A DNA stretch of 64,000 bases, taken from Promerops cafer. Taxonomy: Eukaryota > Chordata > Aves > Passeriformes > Nectariniidae. Position 1 is the first letter of the stretch; each line of letters starts with the position of its first letter. The notes below the pieces were generated by a model. It was not told the DNA's origin. It ran no database searches and saw only the letters and a list, made by a program, of their open reading frames with translations. The stretch lies in NCBI GenBank assembly GCA_013398275.1, contig VZSE01011444.1, forward strand, positions 474,452 through 538,451, read 5' to 3'. A program made the position numbers and the translations under genes. Positions 35,924 through 49,664 of this stretch are shown one piece after another.

Positions 35924-38673
35924 AGCAAAGATACAATGTCACTGAGAACTGCAGGCCCCTGTCTTCAGTCCCTTTGCTGGTCATATCTCTGGAAATTATT
36001 TGCTCTACTTTATGCGATGTTGTGAACAGTAAGCAGAAGAACAACTGGCTTCACTTCTTGCTAGGGAATTTTTCCAGAGAAGGATGAAGCAAGACCTAAG
36101 GAATTGCAAACTGATGGTGAAAACAAGGGCTGCTATGATGCTGTACTGATGCTCTTAGTGATAGCTGCCCCAGCTATGAGCCATGAGCCATGTTAATGCA
36201 AAGCAACGCTTTGACTGACCTCTCTGACTAAGGCCACTGATGTTCTGTGCATCTAGCTGGCTAAAAACCTCTCTTTGTAGCTATTTACAACAGATGGTAA
36301 TGAACACTACTAACCCCATCATAAAACACTTTTGGAATCTGTTTATGCCACTTCCAAATCTAATAAATTTGTAGTGATAGTTTCATTTCAGGTCCTAATG
36401 GAAAATCATCTCTCTGTAGTATCTCTGAGCTTAATTCTTGGTACATGTTTTTCCTTTACAAAAGAGAATGTAAAAATTTTAATCTTGCATAGGCAAGTTG
36501 GTCTTGCCAATTTCACAGACATTAAAACTACCTTCCCACTGATGAGTAAAACCAAAATTTTATAGCTCTTCTAGCTATACAACTGAATTTTCTCATTTTC
36601 AAATTTTTCCTCTCTTGTGTCAAAAAGTTAACTACATTAATTCAGGGATATGTCATGGTGTGGAAAAGGGTTCTGAGGTGTCATGCTGATTTATCTCCAG
36701 CAATGCCACTTGCTTTTTTGGTGGCCTATGGTGTGTGACCTTCCAGCTTAGTATGTCTGAGCGTCCCCTGCTCTTTGTTCACTCAGATCCCACACACTTT
36801 TTCCCCCACATTAACAAAAAAAGGGTTTCTATTCATTAGGCATAAACGGGCACTCCAAGAATGAAAGTTTATTTGTGCATGTTGAGAGAAAAGACAATAG
36901 GTAGGAATCCACTTTCTCCCACACAGAGGGACTGCTCTCCCCTATAACCTTGGTGGAAACTGAAAATACAGCTCACAGCTGATAATGGGTTTGGAAGCTG
37001 TTTTCTGTTATGGGAAAATGCACTGCTCCTTCTCAGCCCTTCCTCCAGTTTGGGCATATCTCTTAACTGACCAAGGGAGTTGCGTTCTTCTTTGACTTGG
37101 ACGTCTGGAAAACCTTCACCTTGGTCTACTACTGCATGACTCTGAGGTTGCAGCCTGTACTTTTTTTACATGCTGTTGTGGCCATAAAATCTTATCAAAT
37201 ATTTGATCTTGGCTGTCTATTGTAACTGTCCCCAAAAGAACAATCTACTAAATATATTCAGTTATAAATCTAAATTATGATTACGACACTATAAAATTGC
37301 CTTCAGCTGACTAGGTCAGATCAGCAGATAAGTTGTGATGGTTTTTACATGTATTTTATGTTGGACAACTGTATACTTTGGATTCTTGTTGCAATGAATC
37401 CAGACACAGCCAAACAGAAATGCATTTGGATTAATTAATATTTGTATGAACCCTTTGTGCTGTTTCATCCACCTCTTTAGGTGATTACATGCATGATGTG
37501 GTCCTAATGATGTGTAAGGTACTCTATTCTTCAAGGCAGACTGTCCTGATATGCACTCTGTATGTCTTGATGATTTGCCTTTGGATCCATCTGGCTAGCA
37601 AAACATTTGGTCCCATTCTTTGTGCTCTTGGGAAGTCGGATGGATAAAAACCAGCTTGCTTTGCTTGATGCTCTTGCACCCTCATTGAACTGGATGCCTC
37701 AGCCAAGTGACATTTAGTTTCCAACCCGTGTGGAGCTACGAGAGCCGAATACAGGACATCAGACACTTTTGTTCCGTCCTTAGGCTCTCTTTGGTCTCTA
37801 GGTTGATGCTGGGAGTGTAGTGAGACTCACACATATTCTGTGCAGGGCCTCTGAAGCCTAAGGAATGGGTCACCCTAATGGACTTACAAGATCCTTTTAG
37901 CCATTGATAGGCACTGTATGACTGTGTTAAAAGTTGTTTTGTGCATGGTGTATAAGAAAACAAAATAACTTTCTCAGAGCTCTGACTATCCCAAGTAATG
38001 AATCATAGGGCAGTTGTAAATGAAAGTGTACTGTAATTTGGAATAATTTGCTTAATAGTAACAAATTTATATAGTAAATTATGCAAAAAACAAACTCCTT
38101 TGTTCAGGAAGGTTCTTTATTGCAGTTTGTAAACCAAAATAATACGACAATTTCCTCCCATGGGGTAATTACCAAAATTGCATCAATAGCAAAGAGAGAA
38201 ACAAAAATGGCATGCAGATACAGATAGATGCAAGTCTTTGCAGATGAAAAGTAACAGAGATAGACAGAACTCTGAAATAAAGACAACAAGAAATAGTTTT
38301 TACAAGGAAAATACATTTTAGTAGTGTATACTTGCTTTGTAGGAGACAGGGATAGGAAACAGAAAGGCAGAAACATGAAATCCTGCTGTGTAGCTGTCTA
38401 AGTTTGCAGACTTCTAAAATGTAGTTACAAAGCCTACCGTGGTTTTAATGCATTACAATATCAGGAATGTGTCAGAGAAATAAGAAAACCTAGAAAATTA
38501 AGGAATAGGGAGGTTTCAGAGGGTTATTTCTCTCATACAACGGAAGGTAACAGATTTGAGTATAAAACAAGTGATGTGAAATTTGTTTCAACTTATGATT
38601 GTTTCACTTTTGTGCTGTGGTTTTCTAACTGAAGTAAAACCCATGTCTAACACTGCCAGGCAGAACCACATCC

Positions 38674-39080
38674 TGGTTCTGGCCAGGACAGGGTCAATGT
38701 TTGCAGTAACCAGGAGGGGGCATGGCCAGGATCCAGAGGTTATTCCATAGCACCTCACCTCATTTTCTGGGAACAGTGGAGGGGGTCCCTTTCAAGCCAG
38801 GTTATGGAGGGACAGCTATTTTTGGGTTCCTCATGGTACAGTGGTGAGCATTTGCATGACAATCAATTGCCTCTCTTGTGCTCTTTTGTTATTTTTACTG
38901 TTACTCTTCATTTTCTTATCCCACTGCTGTTTCCAGTGTATTGTCCTTATGTCAACCTGTGACCTTTACCCTTGGTGCCTCCAATTGTCCTGTTGAGCCT
39001 GCCTCAAGGAAGGGACAGGGGGAGAGAGGAGTGAGCAGTGCTGTATGGTTTGGTGTAGTTTCAGTGGGAACACTAAACTG
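38674..39080 (+). mobile_element. Solo LTR of an avian ERVL-type element, degraded
   Basis: About 400 bp resemble a common avian endogenous-retrovirus LTR in + orientation. In order: TGGTTCTGGCCAGGACAGGG near the start, AGGAGGGGGCATGGCCAGGA, GGTTATTCCATAGCACCTCA, then CCCACTGCTGTTTCCAGTG, CTTATGTCAACCTGTGACC and GAGAGAGGAGTGAGCAGTGC, ending near GGGAACACTAAACT (a decayed form of the terminal GGGTTAAACCACA). No internal retroviral genes adjoin it, so it is a solo LTR left by recombination. Target-site duplications were not resolved and the outer edges are approximate. Confidence 0.72.
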
Positions 39081-42000
39081 GAGAGTACCATTCCTAAATA
39101 ATGACAAAATATTAATAAAAATGGGTACAAGAGTGGTAATTTTTAGAACTTAACTACTCTTATTATTAAGCCAAAATTGAGACTAAAAAATTAGAGAAAT
39201 AAAACTACTATATTGTTCCAGAGTAAAGTTTAGTAGCATGACAGAGCAGTTGACAAGATGGAATAAAATATTTGAAGGGATAAACAAAAGATACAGAATA
39301 AAAGAATAATTAGTATCAATACTCATACTCCGAACAGAATGCCAGAGCTTATCATTGATAGTCATGGAAACAGAGGCTGAGTCCTTTAAGGAAGCTGACT
39401 CTGCAAAAACCAACAGACTAGAAGGCCTTATGAAACAGAGAAATAGGAAAAGTAATGCAAAGCCAGAAGGAGATACACCCATGGAATCAAACATTAAATG
39501 CGGAGGAGAAATGTTAACGATTACATAGTGAAGTCAAGAGTGTAAAAGATAAGAAAAGCAATACTGGCAAATGAAATGAATATCCTGAGATTAAGATAAT
39601 AGAATTTCCAGGAGAGTGGATAGTACATGAGAGATGAGAAGTCAGTAAAGGAAGGAGAAGGGCCTCTAAGAGCAGCTTGGATTAATTTACTGCCAGAAAA
39701 GTTAAAAATTACTAAAATCTCTTCTAAAGCTCTGCCCTTACAAAAGCAATTTAACACAAATAAAGAATCGAGCAAATTACGGAACACTTGAAATACTATA
39801 TAACAAACTCTCCTGACTCTTAGACTAGCGTAATTGTTAGCCTGTCAGTTCTTTGGGAAAGAGCAGTTAACTTTCTTTGAATGTAGACCTAGCTTGGAAG
39901 CAGGATGTTACAGTCTTTTCCTTACTGTGAGAGTGGATGTTTTATGAGCAATCAGTTTGATTGAGCTTCGGAGTTTTGGGTATTGGTCAGGCTAGTTCTA
40001 TCCCTCAGGGCTGTGAGGCAGTGCTACAACTCCTGGGCAGTCACTTCCATCTCAATAGGGAGGTTGAGTTTGCCACAGATTTCGCTGACAAGAGACATTC
40101 CCACCACCATGTTGCTTGGATGCTTTTCCAGAGAGCCTACCTGGTGGTGGAGCTCTTGTCTCTAGTCTTTAGGGATAAAGCAGTGGGTAGGCAAGAAACT
40201 TGGGTTTAGCCAAGCCACAATCACTTTTACTCTGGAAAACACTAGACAGTTACAAAACAACATCCTGTACATACCCTCCTCCCCCGCTTAGTGTGATCTC
40301 ATCTCTCCCGGGAGTCATGTTTTGGACAACATCTTTCCTGACTTTTCATCATGCATGTGGTAGTGGTTTGCCCTTTTTACTCACACAATCAACTTTTATC
40401 ATGGTCTCTGTCGTTCTTTTGCTCACATTCTTCAATTGGGAGTGGTGTAGTTTGCATACTCTCCACCCTCCACTGGCTTCTCTACACAGTTTGTCAAAGC
40501 AATGACTTTACTGGTAGAAAACCCACTTTTCCAGTAAAAAAAAGATTATCAGAGACCAATGGATCTTGACTGCTTTCTCAAGCAAGCAAGGATATAAATG
40601 GAGTAAATGATATGCCAGAATGACATTTCCTAAAGGAGGAGTCATTCCTGGGATAATATGGATGGGCTCCAGTGCAGAAATAGACTTTCAGTCTGTATAT
40701 TAAAAAAAGGAGGAACACGATCATTTCAGTGCAAGTATGACACACTGGTGCAGCATGAAGTTTTTCGCCCACAACCCACCTGTTTTAGTGGTACTTACAT
40801 ATTAGCAACTTCCTGATGTATTTACAAATGGTGCTTATCAATTTCTAACCCACTTTGCTGTTCAGGTTCTTTCCAAGTCAATGGAGAAGATGATGAGCTC
40901 TTCTGTACTCCAGAGATCAGGCATTTTCTTGCATGGTGTGTATTGTAATTCTTTCTTTTATTGACCTTTTTCATCTTAGTTTGACTTATTTTCTTTCAAA
41001 GTGTTCAAAGTTGTAACTAACTTAAAGCCTCTTAGATTGTCTTGGTTCAGATCATCATGAAGATGGATTTGCATCACAGAGAAAAACTGCTACTATATTT
41101 GGCTTTAGCTGAGATCCTTGCTGACTCTTTGAGAAGAGAGGCCAAGGATTTAATTTATCATGGGACTGAATTCTTTTGTTACCTCTCCCATTGTCCAGTC
41201 TCTGCTCAGTGGAGGAGTCCACCCAATGCTGAGTCTGGCAGTGTTTCCAAGCAGCAGAACACTTGCATCAAAGAAAAAAGGGGGAAAAAGCACTTAAAAT
41301 GTTATTTCAGTTTTCACTTGTAAATGCCACCATGGGAATAATTTACTGTGGTGATCCAAGCATGCTGTTTTGCAGTGGTATTTTAGAACTCTACTGTTCT
41401 ATTGGCAAATAGATGATTAAACTGTCCTAAATTGAGATGAATGGACTAAGGCAGGGAATCTACAGTAGATTGGTGCAGAGGAAGGTGATGGAGAAGATAA
41501 TAGATGAACATCTCTCCCCCATAGCATTATTTTACTTGTTAAATACTGCTATGCTTTCACAGAAGAATGGTTGGTAAAATAGGTGATTTCAGGGGGAAAA
41601 AAATAACCCAAATATTGTTTTGCTATCTTTTATCTTTTGGCTTTATGCGGTTTGTTGTCTGCTAGAAGGGACACAGGAATTGTCTGAGTATACAGGAAAG
41701 ACTGCCTTTCTTCCTGCTCACTTGGGAAAAGGCTCCAGTAATGTTGGTCATGTGTGGTAGAAAAAGAAAAGATGTAAGTACTTATTTCATATTTGGAGAT
41801 CCATTCAAATTCTTTTGTTCTAATACATGAACACTTCTTCTTTCTCCTGTCTTTTCAAAAAGGGCATGGAGGCCTCTTTTAGCTGCATGCCAGATTACAG
41901 ATATTTGAGCTTAAAGGGACTGTAGTAGAAAGAAGAGATGAAACTGGGGAAAGAGCATTATAAATCATTTCTGTCTCCAAATCAGTTTTGTCTCAGACGT

Positions 42001-45000
42001 ATTTTTGTGTCTATTAAATTGACTCTAGTGCCATTCATGACTAGCCCTGAGTCTGGTAATTTTCCATGGTGAAAGCTAAGATGGATAACTTTTTAACAGC
42101 TGTAAGAAAACAAAAGTGATTCTGTTGCATACATCTGGTCGAACTGAAATCCAGCTTTCCAGTCAATCCATTCTCCTGCTATTTTGAGAAATAATCATGC
42201 TGTCTTATTTAGGATTATTTTAAATACTCTAGGCTTATTTACAAGAAATATTATTCCCTGATTTAGAACTCTTGCAGGCCTATTGACTTATATGGACAGC
42301 GAGACTCATTGTCATTCTCAAAGGTATGTAAATAGCAGCTGTCAGTACAAACAAGACTGCAAAGAACCTTCCTTTGGAGGCCATGCATGAAGGCTGGCTG
42401 TTTACTTACTGCTAGAAGGAAAGTGGCTAATGTGTTCCCTGCAGGCACGGGTAAAAGCCAGTCTGTCACAACAAGGCATCTCTCTGACAGAGCATTTGAA
42501 GGGATATTTGATCCAGGAGTGCATTTTACCATTTTCATAGGTTATGAACCCTGCTGAAGGCAGCAGAGAAGCTGAACTCTTTTTGCTGTATATAAAATCT
42601 TTGTTGCATGGGGAGTGTTGGTAGTAGAGGATCACAGGCTGCTTGTGAGGTACACCATAAAAGATGTTCTGTGATATACTGTGTTGAACCAAATTTCTGA
42701 GTAGACAGCATAACTGAATTACTTCATTGGAAAATACAGCCAGCTGACTTGGCATTTGGTTTTATAGAATCTCTTGTAAGATTATTGGTTCAGTCTGAGA
42801 TGAACTGTGTACTTCTAATCAAGCAGATAGGAGATCAGAGCATTGCGTAATTGATAGTATCAAACCATGGCAGCACCATATCAAGGACAGGAGATGAAAC
42901 ATATGATGTCTCACCCAGGAAGGTCTCTGTGAAACTTACCTGGTGGAGTCAGAAATCATGGAAGATTCTTGAGAAGGCAGTGAAAGATAGATTTTATTCA
43001 CAGCTCCTTTGAGCAGTTCTATGAGGGAAAGTGGAGAATTAAGTGTTTTTTTCTTTTTTTTTTTTAAGCAACCTCCTTACTTCCAAAGAAACCTCCATGT
43101 GTTAGAAATTGACTGGATATTCAGAGAAGAAACAAGGAAAATAAAATAAGCACATTTATTTAAATATCAAATTATTTTAATTTCCCATTTTATATACACA
43201 GTTGTCCCCATAAATATAGTAATAGTTCCTAGTGTTGAGAATAGTTTGTTCATCTGTGATGTATTGTACAGTCCATAGTATTATTATACAGACCACAGGT
43301 AGAAATCATGTTTATGTCTTGGTCCAGACTATATTGCAGAGATGGATGCAGGCACATGCTGCTGGCTAGAGGGAAAGAAGTGGAGTGTGAAATGGTATTG
43401 CAAAAGCTGATGGTACAACTCCTGCATAGGTAAGTATTACAGTTAAGAGGAAAAGCAGCTGTACATGCAAAGTACTCCACAGGCCTTTGTGTAAGCAAGA
43501 CTTCAAAGTGACAGTGCTTTGCCTCATCCTATTTTTCCTATGTAGGGTTTGCTTTCCTGTTCCAATGCACTCTGCTTGGCAAGCCTCCTGTTTCAATTTC
43601 AGCAGGGCATTGCCTCCTCAGGCCTTCCACCAATATTAATGCATACAGTGTTTGATGCTATTCCTACCCCATCCATAGAAGCTTCAGCTGGATTGGAGCT
43701 GAAGTGTAAAGGTTGAGGGAAATCCCATGTACACTTTTTACCTGAAGGGCAGTCATACCACAGCCTGGTGTAAGCCAGTTACTTGAGAGCAGACATTGTG
43801 ATAATATGTGTCTGACAGGTTTGCTAGAATAATCCCTTCTTTACATCTCTGTTATTTACAGCCTTGAAAATGTTCTGCAACATTAGAGGATCAAGAAGGT
43901 GAGAAGAAAATGTGACATGGAAACTACAGATTTTGTTGAATTCATCAAGTTTTGAATCTCTCTCTCAACAGAAATGACCTCTGAATTTTACGTGTTTATT
44001 TTCTGCCATTTTCAAGTCCCTCTCTTTGTTGTCAGCTTATCTGTATGTGGATGTGAGCCAATGAGTTGTCCATTCTTTGCAGAAGGTTGAAGGCACTCCT
44101 CCTAGGTATTGGGAGTCCTTCCTCTCTGTGTGCATGTTTCATTTTTCCTCATTCTTTCATCATACTGCACTACCCTGTGCAGTAGTACTTATTTTAGAGT
44201 TTTCCTTTTAGGATTTGGGAATCTAAATAGCCTTAATACCTATTCTCTCCACACCTATAAGTTTCCATAATTTCTTCTGCCTTATTGATTTAATTGCTTT
44301 CATTTTTCTGTCATAAAATTATTATGTTGTACATGCTATGTAAAAACTATTAACAAAACTCTCCATGGACCCTTCACTTCCACATCCCTAAGCAATTACT
44401 TCTCAGACAATTTTAGAGTGTTTTAAATAGCAGCAATCTTAAGTAAAAAATAATATGTAAAGATTAAAAGTTGAAAAGATGTGGGCATCGCATGGAACTG
44501 GAGGTAGTAAAAAAATTGGAAACTAAATAAATTAGTTTGGAAATTAAAGAAGAAAAATTTAAATTATTCAAATAAAAGTCAAAATTAATTTGAAAGGAAA
44601 GGAAGGAAATCAAAAAGCTTTTAAAAAGTAGACTGGAAACTGAATACAGAGCTTTGTAAGGAGGTAAGTGTTTATGAAGAAAAAGACTGGCAAAACCTTA
44701 AAAAATTCAGCCTCACTTATTGAAATACAAAATTGTTGCTATGAATGTGAATGAGAATTAAGACAGGTCACACAATAGTGCCACCTGGCACGCCCCATTT
44801 GGGGACCAAGTTAGGGAATAGGCCTTGTGTTTTCAGTTTAATGTATTTGTGATGCTGTTTTGTATTTGCTCCATGGATAGGGAAGATTTTCCATCCTTGG
44901 TGGTGTCAAGCCAGGCCTTTTAATGATTACTTGATATCTATGTTGCAAAGCAGCTTTAGATCATTAAGATAAGCCAGACACTTTACCAAGAAACACACAT

Positions 45001-45115
45001 GTGGCTTTTAATTTTTCTCTGAAATCGTCTCATCACAGACAGACCACAGCTGCAATATAAACATCTCTCAATGGTTCTTGAAAATACAACACAAAGAGGT
45101 CAGTTAACTACTGCA

Positions 45116-45139
45116 GGGTAACTGGAAGGGTAACTGGAA
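45116..45139. repeat. Perfect two-copy tandem repeat, 12-bp unit
   Basis: GGGTAACTGGAA occurs twice head to tail. Minor local duplication. Confidence 0.95.
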
Positions 45140-47559
45140 TGAATGAGTTCACCTGTTTCAAAATGTGATTAGAAAACAGCAAAAACACCATCAGTGATGG
45201 CTCTGACATTTCAAAAAACCTGTGTATTGATGTAGATTATGACCTTGGTTTTAGTATCTCTAGTGATAATGCCAACAGAGCACAATATCAGCAAACTAAA
45301 GCTTGCCCTTAAATGAGTAGTCCAAAACAAAGCACCTTTAGAATTTATCAATAGAGATGGAGCCATTTTGGGCATGTCTCTCAGGTCCTTGTAATCTGGG
45401 ATCGGATCAGAACATGCAAACAGATCTTTTGCATCACCCATTTTTAAATTAAACTTAATATAGACTATAAATGAGTGCTTTCATTGTGACCTGACAGCCC
45501 GGGTTTATGTTATGAAAACTGAATAAATCAAATGCAAGGTAGTCAAGACATAAGTGTAATCCTTAAGTGCTAACCACCTTTCATTTTCCATTCTATTTAT
45601 TAACCATTCCCACCTAAAAGGAAGAAAACAAGCTGCGATTTAGTCATTACCTCAATGCTTATAAAAGTCCTGATTTACTGCATGTGCAACCAGTAAATAT
45701 TGGTCAGCTAAATGTTCACCATCTGTTCTATTATCCTCACAGTAAATAATCACTGTTGCAGCATTTAAATCAAAAACATGCTTAGAAAGCTGTGCTTATT
45801 TTCAGATAGTTCAGCTCATCACAGTTCACTTCAGCTCATCACACTGTTTCACAATTTACCTACATGTTTTTCCATCTGGGAATGTTACAAACAAGTAACA
45901 AAACAGGTGTGCACACACTTGGGGCACTGAAGAACATTTTTAAACTCAGGAGTATATCTGCTTATGTTAGTTAGACTTTCCATAGCATTTTATACAACCA
46001 GTAATGATGAAGTGTTTGGTGATTGTGACAGTGCCAGAAAGAAAAGCAGCAGCCTTTCTATGGACTGCACAGGATCTCAGTTCAGGCTCAGTCACCTCAT
46101 CCCGAGACCCATGCAGTTTATACCGGGTGCATTTCATAGTTTAAGATAAGTATTAATGTAGTCACTGCCATACTAATATGATTTCATTATCTTACTTGTA
46201 CAGTCCTGCCAACAACTGGATATCTAACCTTACACCGGAGAAGACAGAATTTATTTTTAAACCCACTTCCAATTTTCCAGTAATTTTGATTTTTGGCCAG
46301 TTTGAAATGTTAGGAATATGTAATTGGGAATGAATGGTTAAAATTATAAAATGACTGTGCTTTCAGTCCAAAGTGTTTTTAGTGAATTAGCCTCAGTGTT
46401 TACAAGAGACTTGCAAAGTTAAACCTACAAAGCTTTAAAGTGAATTGCACCGTTTGTGTAATTCTCTGAGGAGAAAAATGTTTTTGCAAGGTTCTTGGCA
46501 CAACTTTCTTTGAAACTGTTCGAGCCTTTTATTTACCAAACAGTGTATATTGTTAAAAGTAAAACTTCCCCTGTGCTCTAAATTTTGGCCCAGTTAATCT
46601 TTCATCAGTGCTGAAAACAGAGCTTTAATTAACAACTTTATCAGTTAACCCAGTCACTCATCCCAGTGCTTATCTGATACTGTGTCCATACAGGCATTTG
46701 GGGACATCAGAAGAAGGCCGACTTGTCAGTGGGACAGCTGAGAGGACCTTGCTGGCAGGGCGGAAAAAAAGAGACCACAGAAATGGATGACATTAAATGG
46801 AATTTGATACAAATCCAAAAGGAATTATCTGACCACAGTAGTCTAGGACAGGCATGGATTTCTCTTGTATTTCTCCCTGCTCTTCTCTGGTATGTCACCC
46901 CCAGGAACGGAGAGGAAGACAGTGGTCCCTTGCTGTGCATGTAGCATCTGGTGCGATTGAAGTCCTTTGCTGGGGAGGTGCTGACTGAGCTGAGAATAAA
47001 ACCGTGCTGGTGCTGTCGTCGCAGGAGCAGCCGGCTCAAGCCAGCGTGGGGCTCTCGGCCAAGACACTCATTAAGCTCTTTTGCTGTCTTCAGCAACAAA
47101 GATTTAGGGAGAAATCTGCTCTCCCCAGTTGCCTCTAATTTTTCTGCTTTCTGTTGAAGGGGAAGAGGGTGTGTGTATATACGAGTGCAGCTGAAGGGGT
47201 GATGCTAATGGTCGAGTGGACCGAAAATCATATGTGCTTGTCTGTGAAGGGAACTGGGAAGAGTAATGGGTGAGGACTTTCTGGTGGATGGCCAGAACAG
47301 AGGAAACCCATGCTGATTTGTCTTGGGGATGAAAAGGGAAGACATCCTTGTTTCCTTGTAAGCCTGTCATCACAGACCTCTTGTAGCAGAAGGAGTCTTG
47401 TGCTCCACTTCGTGATGCACTCAATCACCAGCAGTATTTGTCATGTGAGAACTTCAGGCTGTGCTTGGTGGACTCTGTGACCAGCACCCGGGAGGGTTTG
47501 ACCTGTGGTTTTAGAGGCCATGCCTAGTCCTTTGAAACAAATAAATAACAATACCCAAA

Positions 47560-47725
47560 GACATAGGTAGAAATTAAAAAAATAGGATGAATGAAAAGAA
47601 TTCGTTTGCTTCAGATACTCCTGCTCAATAGTAAACTTAGAAAATAAAAAATAAAATAAGAAAATAAGCATGGAAATGTAAACCAAATCGCAAAAAATAA
47701 AGGCTATTTAGAGGAAAAAAAACCC
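47560..47725. repeat. A-rich low-complexity stretch
   Basis: Dense AAATAAAA and AAAATAAG words with few C and G residues. It is non-coding and carries no recognisable transposon body. Confidence 0.7.
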
Positions 47726-49664
47726 AAAGAAAGCACTTTTGGGGATGAGCTGAACTTTCATTTTCTTCTTCGCTTTACTTCATTTGCATTTGTGAAGTGG
47801 TCTGTAATGCTTGCACTTGGTTTAGACTCACATGGCATCATTTGTGGTTCAGAATTCTTACTCACCTCATTTTTCTCCCCTAAACAAAGATGTACCATTC
47901 ATATAGTTGTAAAAATGTCTTGTCAGCAAAAAAATCTGTAGTTCTTGCCAATGCAAGGAAGTCTCATATTAAAAGCATGCATGGCTTTGCTATCTTAAGA
48001 TGAACCCATTAGCATGTGGCTGAAGAGTAAGTTCGAGAGAGAGAAATTGTGTTAAGAGGACGGAGTGACTACCTGGTGCCAAGAAGATATTTTATGCTTG
48101 CTCAAGTGGTTTTGATGAGTTGATAGTTGAAATGTTTATGCTTTTATTCACATAGATAGCATGCTAAAGAGTTCTATTTTAAACAGCAGATAATCCAAGT
48201 GGTGCATTTAGTTTGTGATGTAACTGTGTCTGGTGTTCTAAGGCTTGGAGGTTTGCTCCTGCTCTTATTGACTTCTAGCTGGGCCCTGCAAAACAAGGCC
48301 CTTGACTTCTTTCCAACATGAAAACAAAAAACAGGAAGACATGCACAGGCTGTAAATTTTCTGTTCCTGTTGATGCAGAATACAAATGCAAAGCACTGTA
48401 ATGATTTCCACTCCATTGCTAAAACGTTTATAGTCACAAAGAGTTCTGCTTATAAATGGAAAATCTGTCTTAGTGATGTTCAAGTGTGTAACTTGGTGAC
48501 TTACAGGATTTAGTGAAGCCCAGTTCCAAACTGTTAAATTTGATGTGAGAATTTAAGTGGCATTAACAACTTTAATCTAGGTGATCGAAACTTTTCTTAT
48601 GTATTGTCACCTCCTTCAAACTGCTGTATTCACTACCTTTGATTGCTTGTTTTCCCTAAGCACCTTGATTTTTGGATTCTTTCTCTTTAGAAAAAGAAAT
48701 AGCTTTGTCACTACACTATCCTTTAAAAAAGGAAAACTTCCTTTATTTCCCTGCCTGGATCAGTTATATCCCTGGCATCAGATCTTGGCTGTTTATTGAG
48801 GACCATGGTTTATGTATTCACTCAAATATTGTTAGTTTTTTTCCACAATCCTAGAATGTTTAAGGGAGCTTTTATCATAAAAACAGCCTACATACCTCTT
48901 GCAGCTTCACCTTTCTATGGAGGGGTGTTTATTTTGATATAGCTTCTGACACATTCAAAAGGGGCAGTAAACCAGAGTAGTCAAAATATAGTAAGCAGAA
49001 AAGGAACAATAAAATATTTATTTGACATCCATTTATCCCATCCTTAGCCACTTTCTTCCTCTCTTGGATATCCTCTCCCCCTAGCAATCATAGGTTAGCA
49101 GCCCATTTTAATAATTTTGATATGTATGTAACTGTCTAGACTACTGCAAAAACACCAGAGGCTGGTACAGCTACTTCTCTTAGCTGCAGCTGGGGAACCT
49201 TTTATTGATGAACTTCCCATGCTAATGAATTCTAAATGTCTTGGTAGAAAAGTTAGTGGAAAAATTTAAAGCATGCAAAATTTTCAATCTTTTTCTCTGA
49301 AGGAGTGACATTTTACCAAGCCACTTGGTAGTTTCTGTGATAGGTTATCTAGCCAATGTTATGACAGCTCCTCAGTTTGTATCATTTATGTCTATTAGTA
49401 TTTGTCAAGGGCTGCCCAACAGCAGTAACTACCATGTGCCATCTGTTTGAGATTACTCATGACATCCTGGGATTTTGGCTTCTTGATGCCCTGGATCTGG
49501 GTCTTTCTCTTGGTGTTTTTTAGTCTGATCTCTCCTGTGACACAGAGATACAGCCATTTTTCATTTTGTCCCATTCAGAGAACCATTGCCAAAATTCTAG
49601 GGAGTGGATATGTATTAACAGTGATTGCTCACTCAGAGTAGGGAAAGGGACAAAGTAATTCAGG

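Larger units (their letters stand above)
34658..38673. other. Intergenic DNA with an ancient SINE relic
   Basis: AT-rich unique sequence apart from the MIR-like relic at 35,065 and a small palindromic fragment at 35,889. None of the open frames (60-90 codons) looks like a gene. Confidence 0.55.
39081..49664. other. Intergenic DNA, no gene recognised
   Basis: About 10.5 kb of mostly AT-rich sequence. It includes A-rich low-complexity patches at about 44,430-44,640 and 47,560-47,725, a two-copy tandem repeat at 45,116, and a relatively GC-rich block at about 46,720-47,150. The block supports open frames up to 130 codons on both strands with no recognisable domain. No tRNA, exon or clear transposon was identified. 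Confidence 0.5.

Noticed and set aside
46707..47099. 130-codon open frame on the minus strand
   Set aside because: Lies in a GC-richer block where stops are fewer; no domain recognised and overlapping frames exist on both strands.
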